A stretch of 21,054 nucleotides of DNA from CAG-791 sp045117315. GTDB lineage: Bacteria > Bacillota > Clostridia > Lachnospirales > Lachnospiraceae. The stretch is taken from assembly GCA_045117315.1 (NCBI GenBank), contig JBGUNJ010000064.1:1-21054 (forward strand), given 5' to 3'. The notes beneath the pieces are model-generated. The model was not told the origin of the DNA. It saw only the letters and a list, made by a program, of their open reading frames with translations, and did no database searches. Positions within the stretch are counted from its first letter, which is position 1; each line of letters opens with the position of its first letter. The translations under genes were made by a program, and so were the position numbers. This document shows positions 8,559-14,490 of this stretch, in pieces.

Positions 8559-8795
8559 ATGAAAAAATTTCTCAGAATCTGCGTGAGACATCCCGTTTCT
8601 GTGACAGGGATGATTATTGCGACAGTTATAGCGATTCAGGAAAGAAACGTTTATCCAATCATTATCCTGATAATTCCGTGCGGACTTCTTTATGTTATTT
8701 GGGAACTGGGGTTTTTATCCTATCGCTTTGAAAAGGATTTTTGGAGAAATATTGTCCGTAAAGAACTGGAACGCAGAAAAGAGTCGGAAAAGTAA
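8559..8795 (+). CDS. Small membrane protein of unknown function
   Basis: This 78-residue protein has two probable transmembrane segments (about residues 14-26, VSVTGMIIATVIA, and 32-48, YPIIILIIPCGLLYVIW). It ends in a strongly charged cytoplasmic-type tail (FEKDFWRNIVRKELERRKES). The start is supported by AAGGAA about 8 nt upstream and a weak promoter at 8510-8537. It is a separate cassette between the relaxase and a vestigial relaxase tail that starts about 10 nt after its stop. I do not recognise the family. Possible roles such as immunity, entry exclusion or toxin cannot be distinguished from the sequence. Confidence 0.6.
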   Translation: MKKFLRICVRHPVSVTGMIIATVIAIQERNVYPIIILIIPCGLLYVIWELGFLSYRFEKDFWRNIVRKELERRKESEK

Positions 8796-8804
8796 TATAA
8801 CGGC

Positions 8805-8828
8805 AAACATGATATGGGGATCGGCTAA
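8805..8828 (+). pseudogene. Vestigial 3' end of a second MobA/MobL relaxase gene
   Basis: AAA CAT GAT ATG GGG ATC GGC TAA encodes KHDMGIG-stop, against SHDIGIG-stop at the end of the intact relaxase. Over the 26 nt from the His codon through GCGCC after the stop, 20 match. The six differences fall at five third-codon positions and the second base of the stop codon. That pattern means the two tails diverged as protein-coding sequence, so this fragment comes from a homologous relaxase gene, not from a recent duplication. Confidence 0.6.
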
Positions 8829-8882
8829 GCGCCGGCTTCATCAGCGGAATGTACAGCAGATGGAGCCAGGCGCTATTTTTTT
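8828..8882 (+). terminator. Terminator following the vestigial relaxase tail
   Basis: AGCGCC (8828-8833) with GGCT pairs with AGCC-A-GGCGCT (8864-8874), followed by A and seven T (8876-8882). It would end transcription of the small membrane-protein gene. Confidence 0.65.
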
Positions 8883-8886
8883 CCCC

Positions 8887-8916
8887 GTAAGCTGTCCCAG
8901 ATACGGGACAGCTTAC
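8887..8916. repeat. Perfect 12-bp inverted repeat, 6-nt loop
   Basis: GTAAGCTGTCCC (8887-8898) pairs perfectly with GGGACAGCTTAC (8905-8916) around AGATAC. There is no T-tail. It may be an operator, a recombination end or an RNA hairpin. No equivalent follows the intact relaxase tail. Confidence 0.6.
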
Positions 8917-8930
8917 AACGCCAAGACCAC

Positions 8931-8950
8931 CTGTCACAAAAATGTGACAG
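8931..8950. repeat. Perfect 8-bp inverted repeat shared with the relaxase 3' flank
   Basis: CTGTCACA-AAAA-TGTGACAG is a perfect dyad. Its near copy lies at 8237-8256 (18/20), so both relaxase tails, intact and vestigial, are followed by the same element, at 57 and 103 nt after their stops. The conserved dyad could be a binding site of the mobile element. Confidence 0.6.
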
Positions 8951-8991
8951 TAGCGGTTCGACCCGAAACAAAATACAGGAAATAAAGTAAA

Positions 8992-9030
8992 CAGGGACAT
9001 CGTGCTACTCTCATGTCGCTGGTGTCCCTG
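8992..9030 (+). promoter_or_regulatory. Hairpin touching the ribosome binding site of the TnpW-like gene
   Basis: CAGGGACA (8992-8999) pairs perfectly with TGTCCCTG (9023-9030). The last base of the right arm is the first G of the ribosome binding site GGGAGG (9030-9035). Folding could influence translation initiation of the downstream small gene. Confidence 0.4.
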
Positions 9031-9043
9031 GGAGGGATTGTAA

Positions 9044-9244
9044 ATGGAAGAATTGAAAGAGAATACTACAGCCGGGTTTATAGATCCGGACGGTACATTT
9101 GAGACGCGATATGGCAAGACAACCTTTCAGGTAAATGTTTTCTTTGCTCACGATGGGAAAGTAAACGCAGAAGACCTCGTGAAGAGGATTATACGCAAGG
9201 AAGCACTTCAGAAAATGGCTGAAAATATCCATGCCACCCCTTGA
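9044..9244 (+). CDS. TnpW-family small transposon-encoded protein
   Basis: The 66-residue protein resembles the TnpW family known from Tn4451-like integrative mobilizable elements: a short acidic start, then TRYGKTTFQVNVFF and a helical end LVKRIIRKEALQK. The ATG is preceded by GGGAGG at 9030-9035. In Tn4451-type elements TnpW accompanies the mobilization protein, and this gene likewise follows a relaxase. Its function is not established. No resolvase (TnpX-like) gene is visible in the window, so the element is partial or extends elsewhere. Confidence 0.65.
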   Translation: MEELKENTTAGFIDPDGTFETRYGKTTFQVNVFFAHDGKVNAEDLVKRIIRKEALQKMAENIHATP

Positions 9245-9487
9245 CAAATTGTTTCAGATGATCCTGTTTTTGGAGAATCTGTTTCCACAGTCTCTGCTCC
9301 TCTATACCAGAGCCGGAGCAGCATACATCCTGGCGAAAGAATTTATTCTTCGGCGCTCAAGACTCGCGAGCGAGTCTTGAATATTTCGCAGAGGAGCAAT
9401 ATCAGAGCCGGAGCTGCATACATCTTGGCGGAGTGAATGTTTGTGAGCACTTGGAATTACTTGGCGAAACTGATTGCAAAGGGCAGG
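9245..9487. repeat. Structured intergenic region with nested repeats
   Basis: No gene is supported. A 28-bp direct repeat beginning CAGAGCCGGAGC occurs at 9308-9335 and 9403-9430 (26/28 identical, 95-bp period). Between the copies lies a perfect palindrome-like hairpin: TCAAGACTCG (9357-9366), CGAG, CGAGTCTTGA (9371-9380). TGCTCCTCT (9295-9303) is inverted as AGAGGAGCA (9390-9398). CAGCATACATCC within the first repeat recurs inverted at 9635-9646. This could be the end of the mobile island or a small non-autonomous element. Confidence 0.55.
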
Positions 9488-9520
9488 TAAAACGCCCGTC
9501 TCACACAGACGGGCGTTTTA
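9488..9520 (-). terminator. Perfect bidirectional terminator downstream of glnN
   Basis: TAAAACGCCCGTCT (9488-9501) pairs perfectly over 14 bp with AGACGGGCGTTTTA (9507-9520) around CACAC. Because the stem is flanked by A on one side and T on the other, it works on both strands. It ends glnN transcription on the minus strand and transcription from the mobile island on the plus strand. Confidence 0.8.
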
Positions 9521-9536
9521 GAGCCACTCTGTTTGA

Positions 9537-9563
9537 GTATGTCGCATCTTCAATGCGACATAC
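9537..9563. repeat. Perfect 11-bp inverted repeat 3' of glnN
   Basis: GTATGTCGCAT (9537-9547) pairs with ATGCGACATAC (9553-9563) around CTTCA. It has no T-tail on either strand and lies between the glnN stop and the terminator, so in the glnN mRNA it would form a second 3' hairpin. A GC palindrome, GGCCGGCC, lies nearby at about 9574-9581. Confidence 0.55.
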
Positions 9564-9682
9564 GAGTTTGGCCCGGCCGGCCCTGAGCATCAGTGAGCCT
9601 TAGTAATTCCTGCGAACAAAGTCTGAACTCCAAAGGATGTATGCTGTGAAGGCTCGTCCCTCGGCCTGGGCAAATCTGTTTT

Positions 9683-11794
9683 TTATCTCAGGGAGAACAG
9701 CATCTGCTCGTAAGTCGGATAAGGCAGATACTGATCAGGGATAATGGCTTCGGCCTGGTCGGTCCAGCTGCGCAGTGTCTCCATCTCGGCAAGGATGGTC
9801 TTCTGATAGAAGGCAGCCTGGGCCAGAATGTCATCGATGGCTTCTGCCTTCTTCGTGTCTGCGTCAAGAGCATCCAGGGCATCCAGAATCTGCTCACTGG
9901 TCTCATCCAGTTTCTGCAAAATGCGGCCTTCGTAGCTGCAGCGGCTGTCAGGAAGAAGGTCTCTCTTCTTCAGGGCTTCGTTGGTGACATCCTTCATATA
10001 CTGGACAAGGCCGGCGGTGAAGTCTTTGCGCACCATTTCCTGCAGGGTCAGGGACTCGATGTGGATGGTCTTGGCATAGTTTTCCAACAGAATCTCATAG
10101 CGGGATTCAAGTTCTTCCCTGGTGAAAATCCCGTGCTTTGTGAAGAGCTCGATGCTCTTGTCCGCAATAAAGGAAGGCATTGCATCGGGCAGGGATTTTA
10201 GATCCGCAAGGCCTCTTCTGTGTGCCTCTTCGACCCACTCATCCGTATATCCGTTGCCGTTGAACAGGATGCGTTTGTGTTCTGCCAGCATCTCCTTGAG
10301 AAGGGCGTGAACGGCATCATCCATCTGGTCGGGGGAGACATCTTTAAGCCTGTCATAAATCTGTGTCAGGGTCTCGGCGACGGCCGTGTTGAGGACGATG
10401 TTGGGGTTTGCCACGGAAAGAGCGCTGCCCGGCATGCGGAACTCGAACTTGTTGCCGGTGAAGGCGAAGGGCGATGTCCTGTTGCGGTCTGTCGTGTCCC
10501 TCGTGATATGGGGAAGGACGTGGGCGCCCATGCCCATCTGGGTTTTGCCGCCGCCGTCGAAAACGGTGTCGTTCTCAATCGACTCCAGGACCTGAGCCAA
10601 CTCGTCACCGACGAAAATGGAGATGATGGCGGGCGGGGCTTCGTTGCCGCCCAGACGATGGTCATTGCCCGCGGTGGCTACGGAGACACGCAGGACCTCC
10701 TGATATTCATCCACGGCCGCGATCACTGCCAGAAGGAATATGAGGAACTGCTGGTTCTCAGCCGGTGTCTTTCCGGGGTTGAGGAGGTTCTCGCCGGTAT
10801 CCGTGCTGATGGACCAGTTGTTGTGCTTGCCGGATCCGTTGATTCCCTCAAAAGGTTTCTCGTGCAGGAGGCAGGCGTAACCGAAGCGGTCGGCGACTTT
10901 CTTCATGACCTCCATGGTCAGCTGGTTGTGGTCGACAGCGATATTGGCGGTCTCAAAGACCGGTGCCAGCTCATGCTGGGAAGGGGCGACCTCATTGTGC
11001 TTGGTCTTGGTCGGAACTCCCAGCTCCCACAGCTCGCGGTCCAGAGCATGCATATACTCGGACACCTTGGGTTTGAGGACGCCGAAATAGTGATCCTCCA
11101 TCTCCTGTCCTTTGGGGGCAGGCGCGCCCATCAGGGTGCGGCCGGTCAGCAGCAGGTCTTTTCTCTTTTTGTAGAGTTCCTTGTCGATCAGGAAATATTC
11201 CTGCTCGGAACCGACTGTCGTATCTACATGGGTCACATCCGTGTTGCCCAGAAGGTGCAGGACCTTGACGGCAGCAGCGGACAGGGCCTCCATGGAACGC
11301 AGGAGGGGAGTCTTTTTATCCAGAGCCTCACCGCCGTAGGAACAGAAGGCTGTCGGGATATAGAGGGAACCGTCCTTGATGAAGGCCGGGGAGCTGGGAT
11401 CCCATGCCGTATAGCCGCGTGCCTCGAAGGTGGCCCGCAGGCCGCCGGAAGGGAAGCTGGATGCATCCGGTTCACCCTTGACCAGTTCCTTGCCGGAGAA
11501 CTCCATGATGACACTGCCTTCGGAGGTCGGAGAAATGAAACCGTCATGTTTCTCCGCTGTCAGTCCTGTCATGGGCTGGAACCAGTGTGTGAAGTGGGTC
11601 GCGCCCTTCTCAATTGCCCATTCCTTCATTGCTGCGGCAACAGTATTTGCCACATCCAGCTCAAGGTGTGTGCCGTTCTTGCTGGTCTTGCGGACTGCTT
11701 TATAGACATCCTTGGGAAGGCGCTCCCGCATGACCTTGTCGTTGAAAACCATGCTGGCATAGATTTCGGGAACTTTTACATTGCTATCCATCAT
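9683..11794 (-). CDS. glnN: Glutamine synthetase type III
   Basis: GlnN makes glutamine from glutamate, ammonium and ATP in the cytoplasm. The 703-residue length fits GSIII, well above the roughly 450 of GSI. Family signatures are GEPDASSFPSGGLRATFEA (about 107-125), GSEQEYFLIDKELY (196-209, metal-binding glutamates), TKHNEVAPSQHELAPVF (264-280), NGSGKHNNWS (319-328) and NDHRLGGNEAPP (377-388). The start is one of two adjacent ATGs; the first lies 8 nt from AGGAGG (11803-11808). The gene has its own promoter, operator and leader hairpin upstream and a strong terminator downstream, so it is probably monocistronic. It is the natural partner of the ammonium transporter encoded just upstream. Confidence 0.95.
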   Translation of the reverse strand: MMDSNVKVPEIYASMVFNDKVMRERLPKDVYKAVRKTSKNGTHLELDVANTVAAAMKEWAIEKGATHFTHWFQPMTGLTAEKHDGFISPTSEGSVIMEFSGKELVKGEPDASSFPSGGLRATFEARGYTAWDPSSPAFIKDGSLYIPTAFCSYGGEALDKKTPLLRSMEALSAAAVKVLHLLGNTDVTHVDTTVGSEQEYFLIDKELYKKRKDLLLTGRTLMGAPAPKGQEMEDHYFGVLKPKVSEYMHALDRELWELGVPTKTKHNEVAPSQHELAPVFETANIAVDHNQLTMEVMKKVADRFGYACLLHEKPFEGINGSGKHNNWSISTDTGENLLNPGKTPAENQQFLIFLLAVIAAVDEYQEVLRVSVATAGNDHRLGGNEAPPAIISIFVGDELAQVLESIENDTVFDGGGKTQMGMGAHVLPHITRDTTDRNRTSPFAFTGNKFEFRMPGSALSVANPNIVLNTAVAETLTQIYDRLKDVSPDQMDDAVHALLKEMLAEHKRILFNGNGYTDEWVEEAHRRGLADLKSLPDAMPSFIADKSIELFTKHGIFTREELESRYEILLENYAKTIHIESLTLQEMVRKDFTAGLVQYMKDVTNEALKKRDLLPDSRCSYEGRILQKLDETSEQILDALDALDADTKKAEAIDDILAQAAFYQKTILAEMETLRSWTDQAEAIIPDQYLPYPTYEQMLFSLR

Positions 11795-11818
11795 CTTTTT
11801 TTCCTCCTGATCATACCT

Positions 11819-11875
11819 GGATCTGTCTGCATCTGCCTGTATCTGCCTTGAAGCGGCTTACACATGGACAGATCC
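11819..11875 (-). promoter_or_regulatory. Inverted repeat in the glnN 5' leader
   Basis: GGATCTGTC (11819-11827) is the exact reverse complement of GACAGATCC (11867-11875), a 9-bp stem about 10 nt upstream of the glnN ribosome binding site. There is no T-tail. It could affect glnN translation. Confidence 0.4.
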
Positions 11876-11990
11876 GTATGCTGTTTCCGGGTAAAAACAG
11901 GGTAGAGGCGGACGCGCCGCCCTCTTTCCCCCGACCGGCCCGTGTCCGCCGCAGGGCGGAAAATACATTTCACCGGCCGTGTCATAAGAA

Positions 11991-12035
11991 AAGGCGCCTG
12001 AAGAGACGGGCTCATGCCGTTTCTTCAAGCGCCTT
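11991..12035 (-). promoter_or_regulatory. glnN leader hairpin with T-tail (attenuator candidate)
   Basis: On the minus strand AAGGCGC...TGAAGAAACGG pairs with CCGTCTCTTCA...GCGCCTT around a 7-nt loop, followed by TTTTCT. It starts about 17 nt after the -10 box, close to the transcript 5' end, and lies about 200 nt before the glnN start. A hairpin with the same first 17 nt and the same GCGCCTTTTCT end lies in the amt leader. A regulated transcription terminator is the likely reading; a 5' stabilising structure is possible. Confidence 0.6.
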
Positions 12036-12051
12036 TGCTTTATGAACTCTT

Positions 12052-12079
12052 ATTATACACACGGAAAAGTATCTGTCAA
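12052..12079 (-). promoter_or_regulatory. glnN promoter
   Basis: On the minus strand TTGACA (12079-12074), 16 nt, then TATAAT (12057-12052): both boxes match the sigma-A consensus exactly. The amt promoter has the same boxes and spacing. Confidence 0.8.
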
Positions 12080-12084
12080 CCATT

Positions 12085-12102
12085 TTGTATACAATTATAC
12101 AA
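12085..12102. promoter_or_regulatory. 18-bp operator upstream of the glnN promoter
   Basis: TTGTATACAATTATACAA contains the perfect palindrome TTGTATACAA, and TTGTAT...ATACAA also forms an outer dyad. It lies 5 bp upstream of the -35 box and matches the amt site at 14403-14420 in 17 of 18 positions. The position suits an activator that contacts RNA polymerase, or a repressor. The regulator is not identifiable from this window. Confidence 0.65.
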
Positions 12103-12202
12103 AAATTCTTTCGTATGTTTTTTCTTCTTTACCGACCGGAGTTATTCGTTATTTCGTAGCATGCGCTTTCTTTTGCTTCCGGAATGCCTTTGAAGATTTA
12201 TT

Positions 12203-12352
12203 CTTTATTCCACGTCCTGGAGGGAGGCAAATACGACGTACATGGAAAAAGCACAGCGGTTCACTTTATTCCACGCCCTGGAGGGCGGCAATCAAACAAC
12301 AGTTGAAGCAATCCCCGGGCGGTTCTTTATTCCACGTCCTGGAGGGCGGCAA
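12203..12352. repeat. CRISPR-like triple repeat, 28-bp units at exact 61-bp period, overlapping the amt stop codon
   Basis: Units lie at 12203-12230, 12264-12291 and 12325-12352 and share CTTTATTCCACG and CCTGGAGGG. Unit 1 differs from unit 3 at one base (GGGAGG for GGGCGG), and unit 2 differs from unit 3 at one base (CGCCC for CGTCC). The two intervals (12231-12263 and 12292-12324) are each 33 bp and unrelated apart from a short GCGGTT near their right ends. The third unit is the 3' end of amt (FAALQDVE-stop read on the minus strand). Within unit 2, CGCCC-TGGA-GGGCG forms a small stem. The 28+33 geometry equals that of type I-E CRISPR units, but no cas genes are present and the array is only three units long. 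Confidence 0.7.
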
Positions 12353-14201
12353 AGTCTTCTTCTCCGGTGCGGACTTTGACGACATGGAGAACATTGTAGA
12401 CAAAGATCTTTCCATCTCCGATGTGGCCGGTGTAGAGTGCTTTGCGGGCTGCCTCGATGACCTTGTCCACGGAAATTCTGGCCACGACGACTTCGACCTT
12501 GACCTTGGGCAGGAGGGTGGCGTCGACGACGGCGCCTCTGTAGCGCTCACTGGATCCTCTCTGGATGCCGCAGCCCATGACCTGGGTCATGGTCATACCG
12601 GTTACGCCCAGGTCGTTGAGCTTCTGCTTGAGCTCATCAAACTTGTTGAGGCGGCAGATGATGGACAGGCGGTAGATGCCTGAATCCGGGATCGCGCCGG
12701 CAGGAACAGGTGTACCTGCTGAAGGGCCGGAAGCGGCAGAGGAAGTCAGACCTGCTGAAGTGCCGGAAGATGGTTTTGCGGAAGCGGATCCGGTTGCATC
12801 TGCAGCGGCATCTGCTGTCATGATTCCGCTTGCGTCCACAACCTTGACCGCCGCGTTGATCTGGGCGTCGGAAGCGTTCTCATACTCGCCCTCTCCAAGG
12901 TCTGTGTTCTCGTTGACATCCATGACCATGTTGGTGACGTCGCTGATGGCAAAGCCGGAATAGGCGCTGGTAAGGCCGTGCTCGTGCAGATCCAGTCCGT
13001 CGATTTCCACCTGGGCAGGGACACGCAGGCCGATGACGGCATCAATGACCTTGAAGATAATGAACATCACGATCAGTACATAAGCGTCGATGGAAAGGAT
13101 CCCCAGAGCCTGGACGCCCAGGAGTTTGGCCCCGCCGCCGTAGAAGAGGCCCTTCATGACGCCGTCTTCGCCGGTGGAAAAGAGTCCGACCGCGATCGTT
13201 CCCCAGATGCCGTTGACCATGTGCACAGACACGGCGCCGACAGGGTCGTCGATCTTTGCGATATTATCAAAAAACTCTACTGAAAATACGACCAGAATGC
13301 CGGCGGCAAGACCAATCACAAATGCTCCGAAAGGACTCACACAGTCACATCCCGCTGTAATGGCGACCAGGCCGGCAAGAGCGGCGTTGAGGGTCATGGA
13401 GACGTCCGGTTTGCCGTAGCGCAGCCAGGTCAGGAACATGGTCACAACAGTCGCAACGGCGGCAGCCAGGTTGGTGTTCATGAAGGCCAGAGAGGCATGG
13501 AATGCATCTGCGCCGTCTGCCATAGAGGCAGTGGATCCGCCGTTGAAACCGAACCAGCAGAACCAGAGAATGAAAACGCCCAGCGCCACAGCCATCATGT
13601 TGTGGCCGGGAATGGCTTTTACCTTGCCTTCCCGGTCGTACTTGCCGATTCTGGGGCCCAGCATCCAGGCGCCCAGACAGGCAATGACACCTCCCACGTT
13701 GTGCACGACCGCGCTTCCGGCGAAGTCGTGGAATCCCAGACCGGAAAGCCAGCCGCCGCCCCAGGCCCAATGTCCGCCGATCGGATAGACCAGAAGCGAA
13801 ATAGCTGCGGAATAAGCGCAGTAGGCCTTGAAATTGGTCCGCTCTGCCATGGATCCAGAGACGATGGTGGCGGCTGTCGCACAGAAGACCGTCTGGAAGA
13901 TCACATAGCACCAGAGAGGCATGGTCTGCGGAACGACCGTGTTCTCTGCCCCGTAAAGCCCCCGGATCATGGGATCCAGACGGCCGATCAGCGGGGATGT
14001 GCTTCCGAACATGAGCCCAAAGCCGACCAGCCAGTAGCAGGGTGTTCCGATACAGAAATCCATCATGTTTTTCATCAGGATATTTCCGGTGTTCTTGGCC
14101 CTGGTCAGACCTGCTTCACAGAGGGCGAAGCCCGCCTGCATGAAATAGATCAGGGCAGTTGCGATCAATACCCATGTGACAGTTGATACGTTGTAATCCA
14201 T
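12327..14201 (-). CDS. amt: Ammonium transporter with fused C-terminal P-II (GlnB/GlnK) domain
   Basis: This 624-residue membrane protein conducts ammonium and carries its own nitrogen sensor. The ATG at 14201 is chosen because MDYNVSTVTWVLIATALIYF is the usual Amt start and AAGAGGA precedes it; a longer frame would run through leader hairpins. Amt motifs are GFALCEAGL, DFAGSAVVHNVGG (the Asp160/His168 pair of AmtB), FNGGSTAS, and SVHMVNGIWGT (the second pore His). After the last helix comes an Ala/Ser/Gly-rich linker (about 445-510), then P-II from IYRLSIICRLNKFDELKQK to the end. The P-II part keeps the T-loop tyrosine (SERYRGA), LPKVKVEVV, and the B-loop TGHIGDGKIFV. Normally GlnK is a separate protein that plugs the channel. 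The gene has its own promoter and two leader hairpins. Its 3' end lies within the CRISPR-like repeat. Confidence 0.93.
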   Translation of the reverse strand: MDYNVSTVTWVLIATALIYFMQAGFALCEAGLTRAKNTGNILMKNMMDFCIGTPCYWLVGFGLMFGSTSPLIGRLDPMIRGLYGAENTVVPQTMPLWCYVIFQTVFCATAATIVSGSMAERTNFKAYCAYSAAISLLVYPIGGHWAWGGGWLSGLGFHDFAGSAVVHNVGGVIACLGAWMLGPRIGKYDREGKVKAIPGHNMMAVALGVFILWFCWFGFNGGSTASMADGADAFHASLAFMNTNLAAAVATVVTMFLTWLRYGKPDVSMTLNAALAGLVAITAGCDCVSPFGAFVIGLAAGILVVFSVEFFDNIAKIDDPVGAVSVHMVNGIWGTIAVGLFSTGEDGVMKGLFYGGGAKLLGVQALGILSIDAYVLIVMFIIFKVIDAVIGLRVPAQVEIDGLDLHEHGLTSAYSGFAISDVTNMVMDVNENTDLGEGEYENASDAQINAAVKVVDASGIMTADAAADATGSASAKPSSGTSAGLTSSAASGPSAGTPVPAGAIPDSGIYRLSIICRLNKFDELKQKLNDLGVTGMTMTQVMGCGIQRGSSERYRGAVVDATLLPKVKVEVVVARISVDKVIEAARKALYTGHIGDGKIFVYNVLHVVKVRTGEEDFAALQDVE

Positions 14202-14235
14202 AGTATTTTCCTCTTCCTTGTATGATCCCTTTTGC

Positions 14236-14277
14236 AAAGAAATCCGGATCCCGCATTCACAGGATCCGGACTTCTTT
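14236..14277 (-). promoter_or_regulatory. Second amt leader hairpin
   Basis: TCCGGATCC pairs perfectly with GGATCCGGA, extended by AAAGAA with TTCTTT (arms 14236-14251 and 14262-14277), followed on the minus strand by TTTCTTTG-like sequence. It lies about 35 nt upstream of the amt ATG. It may be a second attenuator or a translational control element. Confidence 0.5.
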
Positions 14278-14323
14278 GTCCAGGGGTCTGGGGTTATCAG
14301 CAACAAGCCGGCTGACAGCAGAA

Positions 14324-14354
14324 AAGGCGCTGCAGGTTTCACCCGCAGCGCCTT
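14324..14354 (-). promoter_or_regulatory. First amt leader hairpin with T-tail (attenuator candidate)
   Basis: On the minus strand AAGGCGCTGC pairs perfectly with GCAGCGCCTT around an 11-nt loop containing GAAA, then TTTTCT. The leader before it, CATACAGCAAAGGCGCT, matches that of glnN (CATAAAGCAAAGGCGCT) at 16 of 17 positions. It begins about 15 nt after the -10 box. Confidence 0.6.
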
Positions 14355-14368
14355 TGCTGTATGTGAGT

Positions 14369-14396
14369 ATTATACTCTAAAGCAAAGAATTGTCAA
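14369..14396 (-). promoter_or_regulatory. amt promoter
   Basis: On the minus strand TTGACA (14396-14391), 16 nt, then TATAAT (14374-14369). Both boxes are exact consensus, with the same 16-nt spacing as the glnN promoter. Confidence 0.8.
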
Positions 14397-14402
14397 AGAG
14401 AA

Positions 14403-14420
14403 TTGTATACAATAATACAA
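14403..14420. promoter_or_regulatory. 18-bp operator upstream of the amt promoter
   Basis: TTGTATACAATAATACAA differs from the glnN operator at one position only and lies 6 bp upstream of the -35 box. The shared site, promoter spacing and leader indicate that one regulator controls both nitrogen genes. Confidence 0.65.
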
Positions 14421-14490
14421 TTCCTATTTTCAAAATAATTATCTATTCTGCACAAAAGCCCCCTCTTTTCCTGTTCTGTCGTCCTGTTTG

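Noticed and set aside
8450..8731. 93-codon frame overlapping the small membrane-protein gene
   Set aside because: It overlaps in another frame, has no ribosome binding site, and runs through the probable promoter of the membrane-protein gene.
10220..11851. 543-codon plus-strand frame opposite glnN
   Set aside because: It is antisense to a clearly identified glutamine synthetase. Long antisense frames are common in GC-rich genes, and the peptide matches no family I know.
12203..12352. Annotating the triple repeat as a conventional CRISPR array
   Set aside because: There are only three units, no cas genes nearby, a weak internal palindrome, and one unit is conserved protein-coding sequence. 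It is kept as a CRISPR-like repeat and a finding instead.
12042..12683. 213-codon plus-strand frame across the repeat array and the amt 3' end
   Set aside because: It is antisense to the P-II domain and runs through the glnN promoter, operator and repeats, with no sign of translation.
14202..14342. 47-residue N-terminal extension of the ammonium transporter
   Set aside because: It would be encoded by the leader hairpins and has no ribosome binding site. The ATG at 14201 has both the site and the typical Amt start.
11991..14354. ANTAR-type antiterminator RNA (paired hexaloop hairpins) in the amt and glnN leaders
   Set aside because: I looked for two adjacent hairpins with six-nucleotide loops carrying A at position 1 and G at position 4. 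The loops seen (7 nt in glnN, GAAA-containing in amt) do not fit clearly.
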